NCBI GenBank assembly: GCA_038241115.1
Contig: JBBRGA010000012.1
Span: 1-39,411, forward strand
Length of the DNA stretch: 39,411 bases
Source: JANYJJ01 sp038241115
GTDB taxonomy: Bacteria; Pseudomonadota; Gammaproteobacteria; Burkholderiales; Burkholderiaceae_C
Direction of reading: 5' to 3'
The notes under the pieces are model-generated. The model saw only the letters and a list, made by a program, of their open reading frames with translations, had not been told where the DNA came from and did no database searches. The position numbers and the translations under genes were made by a program. This document shows positions 22,727-29,710 of this stretch, one piece after another (position 1 is the first letter of the stretch; the number at the start of each line of letters is the position of its first letter).

Positions 22727-24280
22727 TTAGCTTTTGGTTCGCTTGGCCTTGGGTGAAACCGTCCTAGCGACAACCCTTGAGGCCGTCCGTTTTGACACGG
22801 TTTGCGGGAGGGATTCCGCGCTACTTTTCTCGACCGCGGGCAGCGCCTTCAACTCTTCGACTGCAGCTGCAATGTGCAACGCCAAATCATGCAGATGCGG
22901 CGCCGCCTGCGCGCAGGCAATCAAGCCCACATCCAAAGACTCGTTGTAGGTTTGCACCGTGATGTTCAGTCCCATGCCGTGAACCACGATAGACGTGGGG
23001 AAGTTGGTCAGCATCTTGGCCCCGGCCAGATAAAACGGAAAGGCCGGGCCCGGCACGTTAGAAATCACCACATTGGCGATGGGAGGAATGCGGTCGGCCA
23101 CTTTGGCGCGGCCGTAAAGCGTGGCTGCGGTTCGCATCAACCACGGCACACCCAGCGACGGAAAGTCGGTGGGCATGAGGCTTTTCACGCTTCCCAAGTT
23201 GGCCTTCATCGCAGCACTCGCTGCCTTGATGTGGGCAACACGCTTCGCGGGGCTGGCAATGTGGGTGCCCAAATTCACCACCGTCATCGACGCTTGGTTG
23301 TTGGACGACGCGTCGCCTGCGGCGCGCAGTGATATCGGCACGGCCGCTATCAATGACTTGCGCGGCAGAGGGCCGTGCTGCAAAAAATACCGCCTCAGCG
23401 CGCCGCTGCACACCATGAGCACCACATCGTTCAAGGTCGCGTCGAATTGCCGCCGCAACATTTTCAGTTCGACCAACGGCAGGCTCACTGATGCAAACAC
23501 CCGACCCGCTGTGACTGAAGCATTCAAACGCGTGCGCGGAGCCAGCATGAGGTTGCTGATTTGCGCTGCCGACTGGGGCGTTCCTTTAGCGGCGGCCACC
23601 ACCTTGTCTGCGGCGCTTCCCGCAGTTTTGCGTGCCATTTGCGTCAGCGCGCCCACGCTGCCGGGTAAGGCTTTGGCCATGTTGGCGTACTGCTGTAATT
23701 GATTGACCAGCACGCTGCTGAGCCGCTCTGACATCGACATGGTCATGGCAGGCCGCTTGGCGCGCGGCTCGATCTTTACGTCACGCGGACTCGGGCCGGT
23801 ATCAAGAATGGCGTTGGCCAGGGCGACAGCCGCTTGCCCGTCCACCGCGGCGTGGTGCAACTGGGTGTACAGCGCAAAGCGCTTGGTTTTTCCCGGGCCG
23901 GCTTTCAAGCCCTCGAACACATGAAATTTCCACAATGGGCGGCTGCGGTTGAGCAGCACGGTGTGCAGTTGGCCTATTCGCGCCTCAACGTCCTGCACGC
24001 TGGCGCCCTTGCGCAATTTGACGGCAACGATGTGTTCATTCAAATCGGGCTGCGCGTCCACCCACACCGGGTTGGTCAGATTGAGCGGCATTTTTTCGAG
24101 GCGCCGGCGCATGGCAGAGACCAACGGCAGACGCGTGGCAATGTGGGCGCGAATGTCGTCGACAAAACTGCCGGTGTAGTCGGCTGGCAGCTCGCACAAA
24201 TGAAGCGCGCCGACATGCATGGGCATCTCTGGCGTCTCCATGTGGAGGAAGCTGGCGTCCAGGCCTGAGAGGTATTTCAT
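22727..24280 (-). CDS. Wax ester synthase/diacylglycerol acyltransferase (WS/DGAT)
   Basis: A 517-residue acyl-CoA-dependent O-acyltransferase that esterifies long-chain alcohols or diacylglycerol to storage lipid. It starts with the family signature LSGLDASFLHMETPEMPMH, split here as LSGLDASFLH and MPMHVGALH. The catalytic HHAAVDG motif is at residues 142-148. The C-terminal domain has VISNVPGPAFPFYLAGAK and YNESLDVGLIA. A Lys/Arg/Ala-rich tail of about 40 residues follows the conserved end and adds length over typical members (about 460). It probably associates with the membrane or lipid inclusions. The paired hydrolase downstream is its likely operon partner. Confidence 0.93.
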   Translation of the reverse strand: MKYLSGLDASFLHMETPEMPMHVGALHLCELPADYTGSFVDDIRAHIATRLPLVSAMRRRLEKMPLNLTNPVWVDAQPDLNEHIVAVKLRKGASVQDVEARIGQLHTVLLNRSRPLWKFHVFEGLKAGPGKTKRFALYTQLHHAAVDGQAAVALANAILDTGPSPRDVKIEPRAKRPAMTMSMSERLSSVLVNQLQQYANMAKALPGSVGALTQMARKTAGSAADKVVAAAKGTPQSAAQISNLMLAPRTRLNASVTAGRVFASVSLPLVELKMLRRQFDATLNDVVLMVCSGALRRYFLQHGPLPRKSLIAAVPISLRAAGDASSNNQASMTVVNLGTHIASPAKRVAHIKAASAAMKANLGSVKSLMPTDFPSLGVPWLMRTAATLYGRAKVADRIPPIANVVISNVPGPAFPFYLAGAKMLTNFPTSIVVHGMGLNITVQTYNESLDVGLIACAQAAPHLHDLALHIAAAVEELKALPAVEKSSAESLPQTVSKRTASRVVARTVSPKAKRTKS

Positions 24281-24375
24281 GGGGGCGTCCAGTGGGCAGT
24301 CGTGCCGTGAATGCTAGGCCTCGAAAGCGCCCTGACGGCTGAGGGGAAGCACTGAGAATTTGCGACGCCGTCAGC

Positions 24376-25497
24376 TCAGAGGCCGCGCAAAGGATGTGCG
24401 AATGCCGGCCAAGGGCTCACAAAATAGGCCGCCACCATGTCAGGCGTGACATCTTCCAGGCGCGCCGGGTTCCAGCGCGGCGCGTGATCTTTGTCAACCG
24501 CCAAAGCGCGGATGCCTTCGACGGTGTCGTTGCTGGCCAGCGGCTGTAGGGCAAAGCAGTTGCGCACCAAATCGCGTTCCATTCGCAGGTCCTGCGCCAA
24601 GCTCATGGGCCGCGCGCGGCGCACTTGTTCCAGCGCCACGCACAGCATCAAGGGCGAACGTTTGCGAAGTGCCTGCAAGGTGTGAGCCGCCCATTCAGAA
24701 GCATCGGCTTCAAGCGACGCGACGATGCGCGCCATGTCGGCGTGGCTGAAGTGCACATCGATGGATGCGCGGTGCATGCTGAGTGCGGGCGACGGTTTTT
24801 CAAGCGCGCGCGCGTTCACCGCTGCCACCACTTGAGCGGCACTGTCCATGGGCTGATCGGTCAACGCCTCGATCAACGTCGGCAAGGCATCGACCGGCAC
24901 GTACACGTCGGCCAAACCCCAGGCAATGGCATCCCCTGCGCCCAAGAGCTGGCCCGTCAAAGCCAAATACTCACCCACAGCGCCGGGGCAGCGCGATAAA
25001 AAGTAGCCTCCGCCCACGTCCGGGAAAAGACCGATGTGGGTTTCGGGCATGGCCAGTTTGCTGCGCTCGGTGACGACACGAATTTGCGCGCCTTGGCTGA
25101 TGCCCATGCCACCGCCCATCACCACGCCGTCCATCAACGCCACATACGGTTTGGGATAGTTGTGAATCAGGTGATTGAGGCTGTATTCCTCGGTGAAAAA
25201 GTCTTCCAGGCGCGCATCGCCAGCGTGAGCCGCTTGATGGAAAAAACGAATATCGCCCCCGGCGCAAAAGGCAATGCCCTTGCCCGCCTGGGTGGCACCG
25301 CGGATTACCACCGCGGTGACTGCAGCGTCGACGCGCCATGCCAGCAAGGCGGCAGTGATGTCGCGAATCATGCCCAGCGACAGAGCATTCAGAGCCCGCG
25401 GGCGGTTCAAGGTGAGCAGGCCGATCTGGCCGCGCACTTCAGCGATGACATCGCCTTGTCCGACGTGGCTTTGGACGATGTTTTGTTCGGTGCTCAT
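24376..25497 (-). CDS. 3-hydroxyisobutyryl-CoA hydrolase-like crotonase
   Basis: A 373-residue crotonase-fold protein of HIBCH type, whose family hydrolyses 3-hydroxyisobutyryl-CoA in valine catabolism. It has LNRPRALNALSLGMI, the oxyanion segment FCAGGDI, and the second oxyanion-hole region MGGGMGIS. The PETHIGLFPDVGGGYFLSR block with catalytic Glu and Asp separates HIBCH from simple enoyl-CoA hydratases. The C-terminal extension (residues 260-373) also fits. The ATG at 25497 overlaps the TGA of the DMT transporter gene, so translation is coupled. A GGGAAG ribosome site lies just upstream. Other valine-degradation genes are absent here. Confidence 0.88.
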   Translation of the reverse strand: MSTEQNIVQSHVGQGDVIAEVRGQIGLLTLNRPRALNALSLGMIRDITAALLAWRVDAAVTAVVIRGATQAGKGIAFCAGGDIRFFHQAAHAGDARLEDFFTEEYSLNHLIHNYPKPYVALMDGVVMGGGMGISQGAQIRVVTERSKLAMPETHIGLFPDVGGGYFLSRCPGAVGEYLALTGQLLGAGDAIAWGLADVYVPVDALPTLIEALTDQPMDSAAQVVAAVNARALEKPSPALSMHRASIDVHFSHADMARIVASLEADASEWAAHTLQALRKRSPLMLCVALEQVRRARPMSLAQDLRMERDLVRNCFALQPLASNDTVEGIRALAVDKDHAPRWNPARLEDVTPDMVAAYFVSPWPAFAHPLRGL

Positions 25498-26402
25498 GTG
25501 CTTCCCTTTTTTACCGATCGCATTCCAACAATCTCATTGGTGGCCAAGGTGAGCAGCACCACCGATCCGCCGAGCAGGACCTGATCAGACGGCCGCTCAT
25601 GGCTTATCCACCACACCCAAGCGATGCCGAACACCGTTTCCAACAGCGCAAGCAGCGAGATCTCAGGCGCAGGCAAATGGCGCGCCAGGCGCACCGCCAA
25701 CGCGCAAGGAATGGCCAGCTGGAACACGCCCAAAAATGCAAGCCAGCCGAGGTCGCTCACCGAGGCGCGAAAAGGCAAAGCGAACGGCAAGACCACGACA
25801 ACAGAGATGAGCGCCCCAATGAACAATGCGGGCACCAAGTCCACCGTCTTGCCGCTGCGCTGCAACAAATTCCAGTTGATGGCGGCGGCAATGGGAACGG
25901 CCAACGCGACCAGCGTGCCCACCAGATGCTTGGGATCAGCGCTGAGGCTGTGCCCGTACATCCAGGCGATGCCTGCTCCGGCCAACGCGATGGCCACCCA
26001 AGTGCGGCGCTGCACCGCGTGACCCAACATAAAGCGAGCCAACACGGCCGTCACCAACGGCGAAATGCTCATGGTGATGAGCACGTTCGCGACCGTGGTC
26101 AGGGTGATGGCCAGCATGAAGCAAGTGAACATCACGGCCCACATCAGGCCCGACATCCAAAGCGTTTTACCGCCCTTGCGCATGGTCTCAAAGGCGGCGC
26201 GGCCTTCAGTGACGGCAAAGAACAAACCCAACGCCAGCAGCGTGAAGGCGCTGCGCCAAAAGGTCACTTCAAAGCTGGCCGCCGACTGCAGCTGCCGCGT
26301 CACCAAACCTGCGCTGCTCCACATCAGCGTGACGAGCAACATGCCGACAACTGCGCGGCCGTGGCTGAGAGCCAAGTGCTTGCTATCGGACAGTGCGATC
26401 AA
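25494..26402 (-). CDS. EamA/DMT-superfamily transporter
   Basis: A 302-residue membrane protein with two EamA repeats and ten predicted helices. Helix 1 is GMLLVTLMWSSAGLV, with the WSSAGLVTR motif typical of the family. The second repeat starts near GTLVALAVPIAAAINW. Members export amino acids, nucleotides or other metabolites; the substrate cannot be read. The start is uncertain. A TTG at 26402 overlaps the typA stop (TTGA), which fits translational coupling; an ATG at 26342 lies at the beginning of helix 1. The stop overlaps the HIBCH-like ATG. It sits at the distal end of the translation operon, probably by readthrough rather than function. Confidence 0.83.
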   Translation of the reverse strand: MIALSDSKHLALSHGRAVVGMLLVTLMWSSAGLVTRQLQSAASFEVTFWRSAFTLLALGLFFAVTEGRAAFETMRKGGKTLWMSGLMWAVMFTCFMLAITLTTVANVLITMSISPLVTAVLARFMLGHAVQRRTWVAIALAGAGIAWMYGHSLSADPKHLVGTLVALAVPIAAAINWNLLQRSGKTVDLVPALFIGALISVVVVLPFALPFRASVSDLGWLAFLGVFQLAIPCALAVRLARHLPAPEISLLALLETVFGIAWVWWISHERPSDQVLLGGSVVLLTLATNEIVGMRSVKKGST

Positions 26403-28222
26403 TCGCGCGAAGCCTTCTTGCGGTCATGCTCTTTCAAGTGACGTTTGCGCAGTCGGATCGACTTGGGCGTGATTTCCACCAGCTCATCGTCGGCAATAAA
26501 TTCAACGGCCGTCTCTAGCGTCAGGATGATCGGCGGCGTGATTTTGATCGCCTCTTCCTTGCCCGACACCCGGAAGTTGGTGAGCTGTTTACCGCGCACC
26601 GCGTTGACGATCAGGTCGTTGTCGCGGTTGTGCATGCCCACGATCATGCCTTCGTACAAAGGGTCACCGGCCTTCACAAACATGCGGCCACGGTCGTCCA
26701 GTTTGCCCAGCGAATACGTCACCGCTTCGCCGTCGTCCTGGCTGATCAGCACGCCATTTTTGCGGCCTTCGATCTCGCCTTTGTAGGCTTCGTAACTGTC
26801 AAAAATATTGCTGATGAGCCCGGTGCCGCGTGTCATGTTCATGAATTCATTTTGGAATCCAATCAGGCCGCGTGCAGGAATGCGGTACTCCAAACGCACT
26901 CGCCCGGTGCCGTCCGGTTCCATGTTCACCAGCTCGGCGCGGCGCTCGCCGAGCGCCTGCATCACCGCGCCTTGGTGTTGATCTTCGACGTCGGCGGTCA
27001 CGAGTTCAATCGGCTCGTGCTTCTCACCGTCCACTTCGTGGAACACCACGCGCGGTTTTGAGACGGCCAGCTCGTAGCCTTCGCGACGCATGGTTTCCAA
27101 CAAGATGGTCAGGTGCAATTCACCGCGGCCCATCACTTCAAAAATGCCGTCCTCGTCGGTCTCGGTCACCTTCAGTGCCACGTTGGATTGCAATTCGCGG
27201 TCGAGGCGGTCCTTGATCTGGCGGCTGGTCACGAACTTGCCTTCGCGCCCGGCCAGGGGTGAGTTGTTGACGCAAAAATTCATCGTCAAAGTCGGCTCGT
27301 CCACTTTCAACATCGGCAGTGGCAGCGGGTTCTCGGCGCTGGTCAAGGTCACCCCAATTCCGATGCCTTCAATGCCGTTGATCAGCACGATGTCTCCCGG
27401 GCCCGCTTCGGTAGCTTGTTTGCGCTCAAGACCTTCGAACTTCAGCACTTGGTTGACGCGCGCTTTGAACGGTACGCTGTCAGGTCCGCTGTAGACCATC
27501 ACCTCTTGCATCGGCTTGAGCGTGCCTTGGTTGACGCGGCCAATGCCGATCCGGCCCACATAGCTTGAATAATCGAGCGAGCAAATTTGCAATTGCAAAG
27601 GATCGTCGGGGCTGCCTGCGTGGGCGGGCACGTTTTCCAAGATCGCATCAAACAGCGGGGCCAAATCAACGCCGCCGTAATTGCCGTTTTCGCCCTGTGT
27701 CAAGGTGGCCCAGCCGTTCAGGCCAGAGGCGTAAATCACAGGAAAGTCGAGTTGCTCTTCGGTGGCACCGAGCTTGTCAAACAAGTCAAACGTGGCATTG
27801 ATGACGTAGTCCGGGCGCGAACCAGGACGGTCTACTTTGTTGATTACGACAATGGGCTTCAAGCCCAAAGCCAAGGCCTTCTTGGTCACGAAGCGCGTTT
27901 GCGGCATAGGGCCTTCCACGGCATCAACCAGCAGGAGCACGCTGTCCACCATCGAGAGCACGCGCTCGACTTCACCGCCAAAGTCGGCGTGGCCTGGCGT
28001 GTCGACGATGTTGACGTGCGTGCCCTTCCATTCCACGGCGCAGTTCTTGGACAGGATGGTGATGCCGCGTTCCTTTTCCAGGTCGTTGCTGTCCATCACG
28101 CGCTCGGCTACTTTTTCGTTCTGGCGGAAGGTGCCGCTTTGACGAAGCAGTTGGTCGACCATGGTGGTCTTGCCGTGGTCGACGTGGGCAATGATGGCAA
28201 TGTTGCGGATTTGGCGGGTCAT
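26399..28222 (-). CDS. typA: Ribosome-associated GTPase TypA/BipA
   Basis: A 607-residue translational GTPase of the EF-G family, the same length as E. coli BipA. It binds the 70S ribosome and assists 50S assembly under stress. G1 is AHVDHGKT, the switch I segment ERGITI, G3 DTPGHADFGGE, G4 NKVDRPG. Domain II and the EF-G-like domains III and V follow (RGELHLTILLETMRREG, ARGLIGFQNEFM). The BipA-specific C-terminal domain ends in KRHLKEHDRKKASRD-like residues. The ATG at 28222 is preceded only by a weak GAGAAAG. A four-copy decamer array lies in the leader between truB and this gene. Confidence 0.97.
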   Translation of the reverse strand: MTRQIRNIAIIAHVDHGKTTMVDQLLRQSGTFRQNEKVAERVMDSNDLEKERGITILSKNCAVEWKGTHVNIVDTPGHADFGGEVERVLSMVDSVLLLVDAVEGPMPQTRFVTKKALALGLKPIVVINKVDRPGSRPDYVINATFDLFDKLGATEEQLDFPVIYASGLNGWATLTQGENGNYGGVDLAPLFDAILENVPAHAGSPDDPLQLQICSLDYSSYVGRIGIGRVNQGTLKPMQEVMVYSGPDSVPFKARVNQVLKFEGLERKQATEAGPGDIVLINGIEGIGIGVTLTSAENPLPLPMLKVDEPTLTMNFCVNNSPLAGREGKFVTSRQIKDRLDRELQSNVALKVTETDEDGIFEVMGRGELHLTILLETMRREGYELAVSKPRVVFHEVDGEKHEPIELVTADVEDQHQGAVMQALGERRAELVNMEPDGTGRVRLEYRIPARGLIGFQNEFMNMTRGTGLISNIFDSYEAYKGEIEGRKNGVLISQDDGEAVTYSLGKLDDRGRMFVKAGDPLYEGMIVGMHNRDNDLIVNAVRGKQLTNFRVSGKEEAIKITPPIILTLETAVEFIADDELVEITPKSIRLRKRHLKEHDRKKASRD

Positions 28223-28234
28223 GGTGCAGCTTTC

Positions 28235-28274
28235 TCTATGGCGCTCTGTGGCGCTCTATTGCGATCTATGGCGA
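28235..28274 (-). repeat. Four tandem imperfect decamers upstream of typA
   Basis: Plus-strand units are TCTATGGCGC, TCTGTGGCGC, TCTATTGCGA and TCTATGGCGA with no spacers. They fill most of the 65-nt gap between the truB stop and the typA start and would be transcribed in the typA leader. Confidence 0.88.
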
Positions 28275-28287
28275 TGGGTCTGACGTA

Positions 28288-29262
28288 TTAACTTTTTTGC
28301 TGGGAAAGAAGGCCTTGCACCTCCAACGGACTCAAGAGCCTGGTCGAGATCAGTTCACCAGCGGCAATAAAGCCGCTGCCTAAAAATGCTTTTTCGTCCG
28401 GACCGTAAACGCGCACTTGGGGCGTATCAGCCAGAGTGGGCAAACGACGTCGCACGCCGCTCAGAAATCGGCCTGCGTCTTCCTCGTCCAAGCGCAACAC
28501 GGGCCAGTCGGCCAGCAGCATGTCAGCCGCAGCCAAAGCCGAGTCACGTTCCAATTCGGACATGGCCGCAAGCGCTTCCAGCGTGACAGCGCCCTCCAAA
28601 TTCAACGGCCCGCTGCCCGTGCGGCGCAAGCCCGAAAGGTGCGCGCCGCAACCCAGCGCCTCGCCAATGTCCTCGGCCAAGGTGCGGATGTAGGTGCCCT
28701 TGGTGCAGTGCACGTCGAGCGTCCATATGTCATCCGCACCGCTGACGATGGTGATGCTGTGAATGGTGATGTGCCGCGCTTCGCGCTCTACTTCGATGCC
28801 CGCGCGGGCGTATTCGTAAAGCGGTTTGCCGTCGCGCTTGAGCGCCGAATGCATGGGCGGAATTTGGCTGATGGGGCCAGTGAAGCGCGCGCAAGCTTGT
28901 TCGACTTGATCAAGCGTCACGTTGACTTCACGGGTCTTCAGCACGTCACCTTCGGCGTCGGCGGTGCTCGTGGTCACGCCCAATTTCACAGTGGCGAGGT
29001 AGCGCTTGTCAGCGTCCAAACTGATCTGCGAAAACTTGGTCGCAGCCCCAAAACACAGCGGCAGCAAGCCGGTGGCCAGTGGATCGAGCGTGCCGGTATG
29101 GCCCGCTTTCTCGGCGCGATACAGGCGCTTGGCTTTTTGCAAGGCGTCGTTGCTCGACAGACCGATGGGCTTGTCTAGCAGCAGCACGCCGTGAACGGCG
29201 CGCTTAGGCACGCGAACGCGCTGTGCGGCTGAAGTTGCTGTGTGTGCGGCGGCCAACGACAC
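28288..29262 (-). CDS. truB: tRNA pseudouridine-55 synthase TruB
   Basis: A 324-residue enzyme (E. coli 314) that makes the universal T-loop pseudouridine 55 in tRNA. It begins with HGVLLLDKPIGLSSNDAL. The catalytic Asp is D60 in GHTGTLDPLATG. KRYLATVKLGVTTSTADAEG, MHSALKRDGKPLYEYAR and YIRTLAEDIGEALGCGAHL follow, and a short C-terminal PUA-like portion completes the protein. The predicted start is a GTG at 29262, 3 nt after the rbfA stop, indicating tight coupling. It sits in the conserved rbfA-truB order. Confidence 0.96.
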   Translation of the reverse strand: MSLAAAHTATSAAQRVRVPKRAVHGVLLLDKPIGLSSNDALQKAKRLYRAEKAGHTGTLDPLATGLLPLCFGAATKFSQISLDADKRYLATVKLGVTTSTADAEGDVLKTREVNVTLDQVEQACARFTGPISQIPPMHSALKRDGKPLYEYARAGIEVEREARHITIHSITIVSGADDIWTLDVHCTKGTYIRTLAEDIGEALGCGAHLSGLRRTGSGPLNLEGAVTLEALAAMSELERDSALAAADMLLADWPVLRLDEEDAGRFLSGVRRRLPTLADTPQVRVYGPDEKAFLGSGFIAAGELISTRLLSPLEVQGLLSQQKS

Positions 29263-29265
29263 GGC

Positions 29266-29631
29266 TCAATCTTCTTTGGCGCGCGTGGAATTGGCTTGCA
29301 CGATAAGCGCATTCAACTCGGCCGCGCGCTCGGTGGTGCGGTCAAACTTGAAGTGCAGCGTGGGCACGGTGTGAATTTGCAGCTTCTTGAAAAGGCTGTT
29401 GCGGATGAAACCGGCTGCCTCATTCAATGCAATTTCAGATTGCTGCGGATCGCCCACCAACAACGAGAAAAACACATTCGCATGTGCGTAGTCCACCGTC
29501 ACGTCCACCGCATGGATGGTGACCATGCCAATGCGCGGATCTTTCAAGTCACGGATCAAACCAGCCACGTCGCGCTGGATTTGGTCGGCTACTCGGAAAC
29601 TTCGGTTGGGAATGCTGCGTTTGTGTTTCAT
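29266..29631 (-). CDS. rbfA: 30S ribosome-binding factor RbfA
   Basis: A 121-residue KH-type protein involved in 30S maturation and 16S rRNA 5'-end processing. Motifs include NRSFRVADQIQRDVAGLIR, DPRIGMVTI, YAHANVFFSLL, the helix GFIRNSLFKKLQIHTVP and LHFKFDRTTERAAELNALI, split over the KH turn. The ATG at 29631 (MKHKRSIPN) was chosen because earlier in-frame codons lie inside the terminator hairpin and infB tail. No clear Shine-Dalgarno is present. It lies 80 nt after infB and shares the transcript only if the intervening terminator is read through. Confidence 0.95.
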   Translation of the reverse strand: MKHKRSIPNRSFRVADQIQRDVAGLIRDLKDPRIGMVTIHAVDVTVDYAHANVFFSLLVGDPQQSEIALNEAAGFIRNSLFKKLQIHTVPTLHFKFDRTTERAAELNALIVQANSTRAKED

Positions 29632-29651
29632 TGTTTTCTGGCGGGCTGTCC

Positions 29652-29687
29652 AAAAACAAACCCCGCCTTCTTTGCGGAAGGCGGGGT
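29652..29687 (-). terminator. Strong intrinsic terminator between infB and rbfA
   Basis: CCCCGCCTTC and GAAGGCGGGG form a perfect 10-bp stem, plus one closing A-T pair, around a six-base loop. On the minus strand it is followed by TTTGTTTTTG. It lies inside an otherwise conserved operon. Confidence 0.85.
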
Positions 29688-29710
29688 CTGCATTGGTGAG
29701 CAAAGCCGCC

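Noticed and set aside
24332..24374. Inverted repeat CTGACGGC/GCCGTCAG after the HIBCH-like gene
   Set aside because: Only 8 bp with a 27-nt loop and no T tract; a terminator call is not supported.
28235..28274. CRISPR-like array
   Set aside because: Units are 10 nt with no spacers and no cas genes are present.
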